NCBI GenBank assembly: GCA_012184525.1
Contig: WOFQ01000012.1
Coordinates: 558,001 to 622,000 of the forward strand
Length of the DNA stretch: 64,000 bases
Origin: Xenoacremonium recifei
Taxonomy: Eukaryota > Ascomycota > Sordariomycetes > Hypocreales > Nectriaceae
Direction of reading: 5' to 3'
Of the stretch, positions 36,550 to 48,297 are shown in pieces. The translations under genes and the position numbers were made by a program. A model generated the notes under the pieces. That model searched no databases, had not been told where the DNA came from, and saw nothing but the letters and a program-made list of their open reading frames with translations. The first letter of the stretch is position 1; each line of letters starts with the position of its first letter.

Positions 36550-37377
36550 TTTTCTTAGCTGGACATAAGCCACAGGATCCTTGATCTAGATCTGTGCCTT
36601 CTTTCGAGAAAAGAAAGGGACTTTGCAGAGTGGATGCGTTGAAACCTGGGCGCTTCGAGCGTTCACCAGCAGGATGCAACAGCAACTCGTGCGTGCGTAA
36701 ATTATTCCCGGGTAGGAGGAATGATCTTCAGGCAAGCTTTCTATAAGAACCTGCAGCTCTGTTAGCCAGCATACACTCGCTCTGCAACCCTGCCTCCCAT
36801 CGTCACACACCTGATCCTGAGCTCCGATTGTGCTCCCCCAGACTCCGAAGTCCGGGGAGACGAGCGGAACCCACGGGCGGCTGGAACTCGTTACCCCAGA
36901 GTGCGGGGTGAGATGCCAATGGGAATCTTCGCTGTGGATCATCAACAAGCATCATCAGGAGGATGTCTGGATCCGAGCGCCGGAGCCGAAGGCCGCTGAT
37001 TCATTAGGGCCAACGCGGAGGTGGCTCACCGGGGCGCGAGTCCGAGAGACCGAGATCGTGAGAAAGCCGTGCTGAGCGACAGGAATCTGTAGGGGAAAGT
37101 CTCTAGGCGAGAATGGCAATTTGTTAGCAAAGGTTGGCTCTAACAGGCTGAAATCCGAGGATGGTTTAATTAGACCCAAGAGACTAATAACGTTCGCCAC
37201 CAAATTGACGTAGCTTTGGGGGTGTTTACCTCGCTTGTTTGCTTGTCTCGCTCCAAACCAGGGTTCTGGATGTGATTGTCCGTGTCTCTGTCTCTGGCCT
37301 CGAACCGCTAGAATGCGACGTTGTCGAGCAATTCCATACCCTGGAATATGCACTGAACTCAAGGAAAGTCGGTCGAA
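36550..37377. promoter_or_regulatory. Divergent promoter of transporter 1 and CoA ligase 1
   Basis: 828 bp between start codons. It contains the cluster element variant at 36995-37007 and GC boxes such as CCCCAGAGTGCGGGG near 36895. No gene was recognised; open frames on the minus strand here are antisense or chance. Confidence 0.5.
36995..37007 (+). promoter_or_regulatory. Cluster element GCTGATTCATTAG
   Basis: Matches GCTGAATCATTAG at 12 of 13 positions. It lies 371 bp before ligase 1 and 446 bp before transporter 1. The core TGATTCA resembles a bZIP-type site. Confidence 0.5.
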
Positions 37378-39143
37378 ATGCCAGGCCCAATGATCTACCG
37401 CTCGCCGTATCCTACGCCAGATGTGCCCATCCATCAGAGCATCTCGCAATTCTTCCTCACCAGTGACCCCGATGATGCGGACCCAAACGCTGTGATTTTC
37501 GCCGACTTTGACAACCCAGCACATACCCTCACGTATGGCGACCTGCGAAATAATGCAGCGCGAGATGCAGCCATCTTGAAAGGCAGATATGGGCTTGTTG
37601 AAGGCGATGTAGTATGCATCTACGCGCAGAACTCGATTGAGTGGGCGTCGTTGGCGCATGGAATCCTTTGGGCGGGAGGATGCTTCTGGTAGGTCTCGTC
37701 TGTATACTCAGGAGGGAGTCGCGCGCTGATTCTTGCAGTGGAATAAATCCTCTTGCGACGAGCTTCGAATTGTTGCATTACCTTAACGTAGCTCGCCCGA
37801 AGATCGTAGCCGCAGATGCTAGCCTCTTGCAAAACGTTCTCGAGGCGACAAAGTCACTAAAAGTGTCGCCTCAAATAATTGTAATCGGGGACTCGTCGAG
37901 ATCTATTCCCAGTGGACATGTGGTCGTAAGTCAACTACGCATCCTTCAGAAGCCGATACTAATTGAGAGGATCAAGTATCCAGGCAGTTTCGATCGAGAC
38001 CATGTCAAGCCGATCCCACCATTCGACCTCTCGTCAAGAGACAATAGAAAACAGCCAGCCGGAATGTGCTTCAGCTCGGGCACATCTGGTAAACCGAAAG
38101 GAGTGGTCTTCTCCCATCACAATCTCATTGCTCAATTACTGGGTGTGCGAGCGACGAATCCATTCTTACACAATGGCCACATGAGAGAAGTCTTCTTTCC
38201 AAGTTTCTCGCATATTTATGGGATCGTCTCTGCGGTCCTGCTCCCTGGCTGGGTAGGCTCGTATACGCAGACAATGAAGAAGTTTGACTACATGGCATAC
38301 CTCAGACGATGTGCGGAGATACGGGCGACGGTATTGCGACTCGTGCCATCCGTGGTGGTGCGCATGGTCAAAGACGACGAAGTGAAGCGGTTGGATCTCA
38401 GTAATATCCAGAGTGTCATGTGCTCTGGCGCGCCGCTTTCGGACGATGTGGTGGGAAGCCTAAAAGAGATGCTTGCTCCTGGTGCAGCAGTACTGAACGG
38501 CTTCGGCATGAGCGAATGCACTGTGACTCTTCTTCGGGAAATGCGACAAGGGAAGGGAGCAAGTGTTGGACGGCCAGCTGCGGGTGTCTCAGTCCGAATC
38601 GTGGATGATAAGTACAACGATGTTGAACCTGGCATGGAGGGAGAATGCTTGATCAAGGGCCCGACAGTCTTTATGAGCTACAAGGGGAACCCTGAAGAAA
38701 CCGAGAAGGCGAAGAAAGATGGCTGGCTATGCTCTGGAGACGTCGTGCGGGTCGATGAAGACGGTTTCTTCTACCTCACGGGACGAAAGAAGGAACTCAT
38801 AAAGTTCAAGGGCAACCAGATCGCTCCAGCGGAGCTCGAGGCTGTTCTTCTGCTACATCCCAATGTCAGTGATGCTGGGGTATGCGGCGTCTATGACAAG
38901 AAGCTCGACACTGAGATTCCTGTGGCCTTTGTGTCAACTCAAGAAGCCGCATCTTGGAACGCGGTCGATGAATTGTTGGAGGATATCAGGAGCTTTGTCA
39001 ACGAGAAAGTTGCGCCATACAAACGGTTCAGAGAGAAGCTCTTCCATATGGAGGTCTTGCCAAAGAACACATCTGGGAAGTTGCTGCGAAGAGAACTGGT
39101 GGCTAAAGCGACAGAATTGCGCAGTAGACAACAGAAGTTGTAG
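37378..39143 (+). CDS. Acyl/aryl-CoA ligase 1 (4-coumarate-CoA-ligase-like)
   Basis: Exons 37378-37688 and 37739-39143 (50-nt intron) give 571 aa. Adenylate-forming motifs are complete: SSGTSGKPKGVVFSHHN (A3), NGFGMSECTVT (A5), DGWLCSGDVV (A7), YLTGRKKELIKFKGNQIAPA (A8) and the catalytic-lysine tail KNTSGKLLRRE (A10). It should activate a carboxylic acid to its CoA thioester via an acyl-adenylate. It ends in QKL, at best a weak peroxisomal signal. It is divergent from transporter 1 and converges on the CMD-family gene 87 bp away. The substrate (phenylpropanoid, medium-chain or terpenoid acid) cannot be told from motifs. Confidence 0.92.
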
Positions 39144-39230
39144 ATTTAACGACGTTGGTATTTGTTAACCCTACAGCTAAGCAGAGAGGAATATAAAGTA
39201 ATAACCCAGACTCGCGGCAGCATGTCTCTT

Positions 39231-40072
39231 CTAGTCGACAATCAATCGCTCCTCGTTAATAACATCCTCTGCCTTTGGCATCTCGTTCTTTAGGTTGACT
39301 TCACAGATTTTGCAGACTGTCAAAGCGATATCATACGCTGCTTTCAATTGTTCCTCCGTCCCACCGTTCCGAATGGTACCTCTCATGTGCCAGGCCACTT
39401 CAGCAGTCACGTCCATTGGAACCAGAGTAGCAATATTAAGTTGAGAGGTAGTGATGGCATCCAAGATGGATGTGTCAGACTGGTAGTAGCCATAGATGTA
39501 AGTCACAACGAGGGTGCGAAGGTCAGGCCAGTACCTGTCCATAGTGCCTAGAAAAGGGGCGAGGTCTGCTCGAAAGATGTTGTACATGTAGTCTATGCCC
39601 CTCTCGTCTGTAGTTCCAGGAACTGTAATGTGGTTTCGTATTGAGGATGTTTCGTTTGACTCGGGCGATGGCAGGGCTTTGATGAGCGACCGGAATGCGT
39701 TGATGACACGCGGGATGCCATAGATGATGCCCGTCTTGAGGAGGGCCTCTATAACATGCAGGGATTAGCATCAGAAGATCATTTTATCTTAAGAAGAAAG
39801 CTAGTTGTATCACCTTTGGTTCGTTTCAGCACATGTCTGTGGTACTCATAGTCGGTCTCACGGTCTTTAATGGCCTCGCGAAAGACGTCGGCGACATACC
39901 CACCCTTGTTGCTTGCGGCAAAGGAGCATGCCTAGCCGGAGGTCAGCAGATCTCGACTACAAGTTGGGGAATAGATTCCACGTGCGGCAATGCAATACCA
40001 TGTGTCTTCAAGATCTGTTCCTGTTGATCTAGCTTTCAACTCCCCGATGAAGTCCCTTGCCTTGGCATCCAT
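39231..40072 (-). CDS. Carboxymuconolactone decarboxylase/AhpD-like family protein
   Basis: Exons on the minus strand are 40072-39986, 39931-39814 and 39748-39231, giving 240 aa. The tail has the AhpD-like pattern EVAWHMRGTIRNGGTEEQLK followed by an Ala-rich helix with CKIC (a CxxC pair). The earlier part reads DTWYCIAACSFAASNKGGYV and EYHRHVLKRTKEALLKTGII. The first intron only keeps frame if it is a GC-AG intron (39985-39932, branch TGCTGAC); the GT four bases downstream breaks the frame. The true start may lie further upstream, since the frame is open to about 40132 without another ATG. Members are peroxidases, decarboxylases or of unknown function; the role in the cluster is unknown. Confidence 0.7.
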
Positions 40073-40766
40073 ACTTGGTTCTAGGAGGGTATTGGTCAGA
40101 CTGAGAGTGGACTCAAATAACTTCCTATCCAAGCACTTTTGGAGAAACGCGACAAGAACAAAGCCGTTAATGATAAGTCCCGCGTGACGTCTACCACTTC
40201 ACAAAGGCAACTACTCGAGAGGCTTTGGGGATCCGAATCTGGTTGGGGACAAGGGCCTGAGGTGGCGGGCCTTTTGACTCGTCAGGGTGCGAACGCGCTA
40301 CTCAGGTGCCCGCGGTAGTGGATGACTAGCGCAAAGGCTGCCAATTGACGGCTAAACTGGCAGGCCAATAAACGAGGTTTCAAAAGGAGTCTCGGCTGGA
40401 GAGGTCAGCTGGGTCGTAAATGGACCTGTCAAGTCGGTTGCAGCCGACCAACCTCAGGCATGGATTTGAGGCCCTGATGGATCTTCCATTTCCACAGCGG
40501 GACGCTCCCCTATAAGCTGTGGCGGGCGGAATCCCCTGCAAGCCCCCGCCAGAAGGACCCAAAGGCCCCAAAGGCCCGTGCTGGGCCCTGTAAGGAGCTG
40601 GAGGTGGAGCTTTAGTGAGGTGGGTGGACACCTCATCGCCGGGCAGTTACCCCGCGTCTGGCGGCGGTGGGCTCCTTCCCAGTCAACAGTCTCCCCCGTT
40701 CCCCCATGGGGCATTTTGACCCTCAGGGTACGTACCGCAGCTGTGCTGGCTGGACATCCCGTCTTC
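40073..40766. other. Divergent intergenic region between CMD-family and bZIP genes
   Basis: About 700 bp of GC-rich DNA with no separate gene recognised. The bZIP reading frame is open back to about 40578 without a clearly better start. The shared cluster element is not found here. Confidence 0.4.
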
Positions 40767-42140
40767 ATGGAACTCCCTCCCTTCCATCAGCGATCCTTGA
40801 TCTCTCCACTCCTCCAGCAATGCCATCAGCTGCTGCTGTACCATCCCATGATGGCCCCGTCGTCGACCGCTGCTCCTCCCGTCAGGAACGGAAACAGCGA
40901 TGATTCAGCGTCCGTATCGGCTTCCTCGACTGCAACGACGACGGCCGTGTCGCCGCGCGACCTCGAGCTTCAGCGCAAACGAGCCCGCGATCGCAAGTCG
41001 CAGCAAGCCATGCGAGACCGCAACAAATGGACCATCCAGACCCTAAGTGACCAGGTGGCCTGCCTTTCCAGCGCCCTGGAGGACCGCGACCGCACCCTGC
41101 ACCTCCTCGAGACCAAGCTGGGCTTCCTCGAGAGCGAGAACTCGCAGCTACGCACCCAGAATGCAGCCCTGCAGCTGAGTCTGCTGGGCCGCGACGGCAA
41201 CGAGGACGAGGGTCAGAGCCCTGGCGTCGCAAGCACCGTCAGCAGCTTCGGTACGCCGCTTTGGGAGTTGCACCCCAGGAACACACCCTCCAGCTGTCTC
41301 GCCGACCAGATTCTCCAGGGATTTGTCGATGCTACACGCACTGAGGCGCTCTTCCATCCAACATCTCCAGGCGAGAGGGCTGCCCGCTTCCCGCTGAGAC
41401 CCAATCTCGCAAGCCTCCTGGACGAGACTCATCGGTCGGACGACGATATTAGCAATGTCGTTGCCGACGTACTCAGGACCTACCGCGAGATAGAGAGCCT
41501 GCCAAAGCAGGTGGCCGTCTTTTACGTGATGGCGACCCTTCTTAAGGTGGGTTGTAGTGATCGTCTGATGAATCATCGCCACTAGACAAGACACCGGAGC
41601 ACATAAGATAGTTTCTAACCCATGGTTATAGTGGATGGTTCTCCTTGACAAGCAGAGCTGGGATCTCATGCCTGACTGGCTACGTCCCATCCCGAGTCAG
41701 CTCTCAACACCGCACTCGGCATGGATTGACCGCATCCCATGGTCAGTGGCCCTGCTACACATTCTTCCAACTCCTCGGGAGACACTAACCCTCCTCCAAG
41801 GCCACGTGCTCGAGAATGGCTCATTGCTCATCCCGAAGTTACACTCGACGATTTTGCAGCTCCATACAGCACTGGTTTCAAGCTGAACTGGCCATATGAC
41901 CCGGCATCTGTGCTCTTGGCTTCATCCGTCAATGTCAATGGGACCGCAGAAATCAGAATAAACCCCGTCTACGAGGAGCACATACGCCAGATCCGACATT
42001 GGACTGTTGGCGACGCCTTTCGTACTCGGTTTCCAGAGTTGACCTCGTTGATCGACTTAGACTCGGGTCAGATCTCTGTGGAGGGAGCGTATCAGGTCGC
42101 TTCATCACCAACCGGTCTAGTTCGCAAATCTCCACGATGA
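40767..42140 (+). CDS. bZIP transcription factor with C-terminal DUF3425 domain
   Basis: Exons 40767-41546, 41632-41741 and 41801-42140 give 409 aa from the ATG at 40767; a start at 40848 is an alternative. The basic region RKRARDRKSQQAMRDRNKW (about residues 70-90) runs into heptads of a leucine zipper (LSDQVACLSSALEDRDRTLH and onward). The usual invariant Asn of the basic region (NxxAAxxxR) is replaced by Asp. The C-terminus has the DUF3425 hallmarks DLMPDWLRPIPSQL, HSAWIDRIPWPRAREW and FKLNWPYDP. It should be a nuclear regulator. It is the only transcription factor gene within the AtuA/CoA cluster and lies immediately upstream of an AtuA gene, so it is the natural candidate regulator of the shared promoter element. 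Confidence 0.88.
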
Positions 42141-42504
42141 ACGGGGACTCCCGAACCTTTTTGGAGCTTTTGAACGTGTTTCGACTATATTTCAGGAGAT
42201 CTTCACTGATGTCGCGACCCCGAATCCACGGGTGCCTACTGAATCATCAGTGCGGGGAGCTGTGGGGAGAGGGCCGGAGATCGGTAACCGGGCCATTATC
42301 ACCACACATTGAGCCAAGGTACAGACGGCATTCCTCACTGCCGACTCCAATTGGCGCCGAACTCTTGGTTGGAGTCTCCAAATCACTCTGCTTCCTGGGA
42401 CACTCTGTCAGCTTAGGATCTGCCATTGGAGCTTTTCACGGTCGCATGCCAGCGGAGAGCCCAGTAACGAAAGGCATACAGACAGTGCACTCTCATAGAA
42501 CATC
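42141..42504 (+). promoter_or_regulatory. Upstream region of AtuA-family gene 1
   Basis: 364 bp between the bZIP stop and the AtuA-1 start. It contains the cluster element variant at 42238-42250 followed by a GCGGGG box. No gene was recognised. Confidence 0.45.
42238..42250 (+). promoter_or_regulatory. Cluster element variant ACTGAATCATCAG
   Basis: Matches GCTGAATCATTAG at 11 of 13 positions and lies 255 bp before the AtuA-1 start codon. Confidence 0.4.
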
Positions 42505-44494
42505 ATGGCAACTCGAGATGCTCACCCTAAGCGCGCTATCCGCATCGGAGGCGCATCTGGAGGCTTCACAGATCGTGTTGCCGCCATCTCCCGTTTGGCA
42601 TCTGATCCCAGCGTCGATGCCATTGTGGGAGACTGGCTCTCGGAGAATGTGATGACAGGCTATGGGGCGGGCAAGGCGCGTCAAGATGCCTCCGTCAAAG
42701 CCCTCTCCCTTGAGGAGCGGAAGAAAACAGCCATGTATGCAAGCACTTTCTTGCAATGCTTTGAACCGGCAATCCCTGCCCTGGCCAAGAACAAGACCAA
42801 GCTGGCGGTCAACGCCGGTGCTAGCGACACTGAGCTTCTCGCAATGGTCGTGGACGATATGGTAAAGAAGGCAGGCTACAATATGAAAGTAGCATGGGTA
42901 GAAGGTGATGATGTTACAGAGCCTTTCAAGAAGATGGTCTCTGATGGGCACATCTTTAAGAGTTCGACAGACGGGAGGACTCTGAAAGAATGGGGGTACG
43001 ACCCGATATGTGCCCAAGCCTATCTAGGAAGTCTGGGAATCGCTGAGGCCCTGAACCAGGGTGCAGATATCGTCATTTGTGGCCGGTAAGCAGATTGGCC
43101 GTCATATTCTGTATGGTCGACCATCGCTAACACAATTCAGTGTTTCAGATGCTGCTCCCACAATAGGGCTCGCAGCTTGGTGGCATGGTTGGAAAGCAGA
43201 TCGACTTGATGAATTAGCAGGAGCGCTCATTGCAGGCCATATCATTGAGTGTTCTGCTTTCGTTACAGGAGGCTACTACAGCCGCTTCAAGGAACTCATG
43301 AAAGCCAAGAAGCATCTTGGTCTAGGCTTTCCTATCGCCGAGGTCTTTGAGAATGGCGAATGTAACATCACCAAAGAGCAAAACACCAATGGCGTGGTCA
43401 ACACTGAAACCGTGACCTCTCAGCTTGTGTATGAGATTTCTGGTCCACTGTACTTCAACTCAGATGTGATTGCCGACATACACAACATCCAGCTCCAACA
43501 ACTCGGTGACGATCTCGTCCACGTCTCTGGTGTAAAAGGCCTACCCCCTCCTCCTACAACGCGTGTGGGCGTTACTGCCCATGGAGGCTACCAGGCCGAA
43601 TGGCATTTCTACCTTGTCGGACTTGACATCGAGGAGAAATGCCAGTGGATGGAAGAGCAGGCGCGCTTCGCCATCGGCGAGGACCTAATTAAACAGTTCA
43701 CGATGCTCAAGTTCCACGTCCACGGCACGAGCCCACGCGACCCTGTCAACCAAGAGATCGCGACTGTAGACTTTCGCATTTTCGCTCAAGGTCCTCGAGC
43801 GGAGCTGTTCGATGGAAGCATTCCGGATGGTTTTGCGAGAAAGCTTTACGAAACCGTTCTGCAGTCCTGTCCTGTGGGTGAAATTGTACGACGGCAATGA
43901 GTGCCTTGAACTAACGTTTACCAGGGCGTATCTCGACCGAACGATCTGCGACAGTCCCTCCCCAAAAGCTACTGGGAATACTTCGTAACGCTTATCCCTC
44001 AGACTGTTTGCAATCACCGAGTCCATCTACTGTTTGGCGACAAGTCCATCATCCCAATCCCTCCCCCGTCCGTCACGAAAGAATATGGTCCCCAGGAGTC
44101 CTATGACGCTCGCGATGGCCGCTCCCTCGACTCCTTTGGACCAACTGTCGATGCACCTCTGGGATGGGTCGCGTTGTGTCGGTCTGGAGACAAGGCCTCA
44201 GACGCCAATGTCGGCTTCTTCGTGCCGGACCAGGAGCAGTGGGAGTGGTTGCGAGCGCTGCTCACGATCGACAAGATCAAGGAGTTGCTGGGCGCGCATG
44301 AATACAGCGGAGGCCGCATCGACAGGTTTGAGATGGCCAACATCCGAGCTGTCCACTTCCTTTTGAAGAATCACTTGGACAGAGGCTACAATTCGGGCAG
44401 CAAATTGGATACGCTCGCAAAGAACTTGGGAGAGTACCTGAGAGCCAAGGTAGTTCCGGTGCCCGTAAAGTTTTTGGAGAACGGTCATCTGTAG
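42505..44494 (+). CDS. AtuA-family protein 1 (acyclic terpene utilisation AtuA / DUF1446)
   Basis: Exons 42505-43085, 43141-43873 and 43925-44494 (introns 55 and 51 nt) give 627 aa. The N-terminal AtuA domain starts with IRIGGASGGFTDRV, then KLAVNAGASDTELLAMVVDD, KVAWVEGDDVTEPF, GADIVICGRVSDAAP, AWWHGW and GHIIECSAFVTGGYY. The C-terminal ~120-residue domain (GWVALCRSGDKASDANVGFF, RFEMANIRAVHFLLKNHLDR) is the companion AtuA-like domain. AtuA is encoded in bacterial citronellol/geraniol catabolic operons but its biochemical role was unresolved when I last knew; no catalytic mechanism is claimed. It ends in GHL, not a standard peroxisomal signal. Most similar in body plan to copy 3 at 60381. Confidence 0.9.
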
Positions 44495-45237
44495 GGTAGC
44501 GAGAGTAGCGAAAGAGATCTCAACAAAACATCAATTTTGAAGTTTTGACTGGATAAAACTATAAATGTCTATGCAGTATTTTTTAGTTTTCTTAAAAAGC
44601 CTTGAAAAAGAAAAGTTTAACTTGTCAAAGAAGCACAGATAGAGCTTGTGAACTTGTGCTGTGAACTCGGGCACTTCCCAATTGGCTAGCATCGACTTTC
44701 GGCTCGCAAATCTACAGTCTCAACCGCCAGGTTGCAAAAATAGCATACAAGAACACAATTCATCTGTTCAATTATGTATTCAATCGATGAATTCTATTGT
44801 CCGAACAATACGTGCTAGGGTGAATGTAATAGGCCTTACCGCGTTACTGCTTTACATGCTCCTGAGCCATCCGTGCGCAGTACCCCGGGGCTTTCCTAAT
44901 CGGAACTCGAGATCCAACAGTCCTTCAAGCAAAACAGCGCAAACAAAACAGACCTCCCTTTTCCATCATGTGTCATGTTAGGCCTGGGGGAAAACAGAGC
45001 CTTTAATCGGCTATCAAGGGCAGCCTGAACATGCGGGGAAATCCGACTCGGAAATCGGTTGCCGCTAGGTCACCAGGACATTTAAGACAGCCTGAGTTAG
45101 GCCCTACCAAGGCAAACATTCCGCGGAGTTCGTAACTCAACTGATAGCAAGAGACTCAAAAGCCCGTATCAAACCTTGCCACAGAACCCTGGTCTAGAGA
45201 TAGTTACTGTATCTTACTGTACTCCATACCACCCACA
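44495..45237 (+). promoter_or_regulatory. Intergenic region upstream of the SDR gene
   Basis: 743 bp without a recognised gene. It contains CCCCGGGGCTTT at 44883-44894 (reverse complement AAAGCCCCGGGG), also seen before the enoyl-CoA hydratase pair and, shortened, before the ABM gene. GCGGGGAAATCCG lies near 45036. Confidence 0.45.
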
Positions 45238-46086
45238 ATGTCCAACACCCAACTAGCAAACCGGGTCATCGCCGTGACGGGCGCAGCATCGGGCATCGGC
45301 CTCGCCACTGCCAAGGTGCTGGCCAGCCGCGGTGCTATCCTCTCACTGGCGGACTTGTCGAAGGACGGTCTCGCCAAGGTGCAGGCTGAGCTAGAGGCCA
45401 CTCACAAGAGCCAAGTCCTGATCTTCCCACTCGACGTGCGCAAGTACGAGCAGGTCGAGGCCTGGATCTCCGAGACCGTCAAGAAGTTTGGGCGTCTGGA
45501 TGGCGCAGCGAACATGGCGGGTGTGGTGCCGCGCAGCATCTCGGGCGACTCGGGCATGATCCAGAACCAGAGCTTCGAGGAGTGGGACTTTGTGATGGAT
45601 GTAAACCTGCGGGGACTGATGCACTGCATGAAGGCACAGCTCAATGTCATCGAGAACACTGGCAGCATCGTCAATGCCGGCTCTATTGCAGGCCTGACAG
45701 GACGGGCGAAGAATGGTGCGTATGCGGCGAGCAAGCACGGTGTTGTAGGAATTACGCGATCTGCCGCGAAGGAGGTTGGCCCGAAGGGTATAAGGGTCAA
45801 CTCCATCTGCCCGTGAGTTAACAATCCTTGAAGTGTGACTTGAAACTTTGGGTGCTAATGTGATGACAGTGGACGGATCGATACCCCCATGCTGCAATCG
45901 GCAATGGAGTCCGCCAAAGCGTCGGGCAACACAGCAGAGGCCGAGAGAGAGACTAACAGTGAAATTGCTCTCCGGAGAAAGGGTCGGCCGGAGGAAGTTG
46001 CTACGCTGATTGCTTTCTTGTTGAGCGATGACTCCAGTTATATGACTGGTAACTCGATCAGCGTGGATGGTGGATGGAACTGTTAG
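45238..46086 (+). CDS. Short-chain dehydrogenase/reductase (classical SDR)
   Basis: Exons 45238-45812 and 45870-46086 (57-nt intron) give 263 aa. The Rossmann cofactor motif is TGAASGIG, the strand-4 motif reads ANMAG in place of NNAG, and the catalytic YxxxK is YAASK with the preceding Ser in NAGSIAG. The substrate-loop start PGRIDTPM is reconstituted by splicing, and the end DDSSYMTGNSISVDGGWNC is typical. An Asp after beta-2 (LADLSKDGL) suggests NAD(H) rather than NADP(H). It would oxidise a hydroxyl or hydroxyacyl intermediate. No peroxisomal signal is visible. It lies between AtuA-1 and transporter 2. Bacterial Atu operons also carry SDRs (AtuB, AtuG), but orthology is not shown. Confidence 0.92.
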
Positions 46087-46416
46087 TTTCGAGAATAGTT
46101 GCAAAAAGTTCAATAAATAAAGCCAGCAGTGTTTGTAAAATAGAAATGAAATGCCTGCTGGCCCAACATGAACAACATTTCATTTGCTTATAAGCCATTG
46201 GTGGATAACGAGGACTTTGTCATTTAATCTCGACAGACATCAACATCAGATAAGGGAGAATGGGTAACATTATTTTCAGAGTCAAGATCACGCTCTAGGC
46301 ATGTAATTCATTCGCAACTCGTCAGGGTATTTCATATTCCTCGAGCCACATAGGGCTACAATCTATCCAAATTCAAACCATTCCTAGTATTTTCACGCTT
46401 GAGACACTAAAACCTA
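46087..46416. other. Convergent intergenic region
   Basis: 330 bp between the stops of the SDR and transporter 2. AT-rich, no gene seen. Confidence 0.5.
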
Positions 46417-48297
46417 TCAATGCATTCGTCGTTCAACCTTGTCCGTGAGGTGCTTCTTAGCATCCTTCGAGAACAAGCAACCGACGATAGCAATCCCTCC
46501 AAAGCCCAGACTCGCGAGGTAGACCGTCTTGAAGGCTTGTGCGTAAGCGTTTGGCAGAGCAGCCGCGACGGCAGCCTGAACGGAAGCAGAGAAGCTGGAG
46601 TAGTCGCCAGCGGAAATGGCGGCAAGAAGACTTGAGACCTGGCTTGCAGGGAGACCGGCATTCTCGGCAGCAGGCACAACGTTGTTGGGGATCGTCGTCA
46701 CAAGTCTGTTGCTCAGAATCGTTGAGTAGACAGTCACTGCAACGGAGCCACCAGCAGAGCGGATGGATGCCAGGAGACCCGAAGCAAGACCGATGTCTTG
46801 GGCCCTGCAGAACAGGGGGGCCAGGGCGAGAGAGGCAAGCTCGATGAAACCGACAAAGAACGGACCCAAGATAGTCAAGGCAACACCGGTGTTCTTGTCA
46901 GCTGGCGTAAGGGAAGCCAGAGCAGCAACGAAGCCAACCATGGCAAATGTAGAGAAGATAAGCCAATATCGGACGTTACCACCCCAGCGCACGATGCCTC
47001 CAGCGCAAATCTGGCCGAGAGCAGTGGCAGCTCCGACAGTGCAAGACAACCAGCCAGCATAATTCACGTCACTGGTAAAGAGGTAGCTGATCTGCTGAGG
47101 CCAGAGAAGCACAGCACTGTAGTAGAACACTATGTGGATGGTTAGCTCTGATAGCCACTATCGCCTTTGGAGAGATCACTTACTACTCGCAACAGTGGCG
47201 CAGCAGACCAAAGAGATGAAGCCTCGGTTGGCAAAGAACCTGACGGGAATAGTTGGGTACTTAAGATCGACGACAGACTCATAGACGAATAGGATAATGA
47301 GTAGAACACCACCAATGACCAAAGCTGAGATGGTGGCAGCAGAGTTCCAGGCGTAAACACTGCCGCCCCACGAGATGCCCATGAGGAAGACGACAAGACC
47401 AGCCGTCCAAAGGAACAAACCAACGTAGTCGAGGTCCTTGAGTAACTGTCGCTTGGTCTTACGCTCGTGGAGAAGCTCGAAGTTCGGCGGGCGGTAGAAG
47501 ATGAAGAGGAAGATGATGGCTAGGCCGATGTCGATGATATTGATGTAGTAGCACCATCGCCATCCGAGGGACGGGTTTTCGATGAACTTGCGTGCTATAA
47601 GAAGTGAGTATACTTCGAGTATATGATGGGGTCGAATTCGACATACCAATGATAGGACCAAAAGTAGCAAAAGGAGCGTTGGTCAAGAACACGAAGGATA
47701 GAACCATGGGACGGTACTTGTTGGGAACAAGTTCTCCGACGGCGACGTTGAAGCTTAGCTGGACGGTCTCACCGATACCGTAGATGGCACTGCCCACGAT
47801 GATGGCGTTGATGTTCTGGGCAGTTGCGCAAACGATGACACCGAGCAAGGCTACGATGTTGCCACCGATGAAGAACCATCGTCGACCGAAGAGATCGGAG
47901 AGACGGCCGAGGATGGCATATGTGAAGGAGCTAGAGAGTGTTCGCGCAATGTTCACCCATGAGAGATATTTGCTAGGGCCAATGTCGGCATTGATGTATG
48001 AAAGAACGTTGGTCGGGAGCAAAAGGAAGATATAGGCACTGATAGCAGCGAAGCAGAAACCCTTTGATGCCGTGTTAGAGGGTGACGTGGTAATAAGTCG
48101 ATGTGGCATGAATCAAAGAAACTTACCAGTAGAGCTCCGATGAATCGGACTGAGTAGAAGTAGCCCTCAGGCAAGTCATCGCCCAAAGCGAGCGAGTTGA
48201 TGGAGGAGGCATCAGTATCATGGCCGTTGTTCTTCTTCTCCTCATCGACAACGTCGAAGTGTTCAGCGGTCTCTTCGACCTTGCTGACGTCTGCCAT
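46417..48297 (-). CDS. MFS transporter, TRI12-like family (cluster transporter 2)
   Basis: Four exons on the minus strand, 48297-48127, 48061-47647, 47594-47184 and 47129-46417 (introns 65, 52 and 54 nt), give 569 aa. The start at 48297 gives MADVSKVEETAEHFD, an acidic cytoplasmic N-terminus. Motifs include VLSYINADIGPSKYLSWVNI, AILGRLSDLFGRRWFFIGG, NVAVGELVPNKYRPM and the late helix AGSIRSAGG-type region (SIRSAGGSVAVTVYSTILSN). About 14 transmembrane segments are expected. It belongs to the same family as transporter 1 but is clearly diverged, so it is not a recent duplicate. The cluster element core occurs 571 bp upstream of its start. Confidence 0.9.

Noticed and set aside
36955..37659. 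234-codon minus-strand frame
   Set aside because: Overlaps the shared promoter and is antisense to exon 1 of CoA ligase 1.
41562..41582. GAATCATCGCCA-like sequence inside the first bZIP intron
   Set aside because: Shares a few bases with the cluster element core but lies in an intron and matches poorly; treated as chance.
45391..46113. 240-codon minus-strand frame
   Set aside because: Antisense shadow of the SDR coding sequence, a codon-bias artefact.
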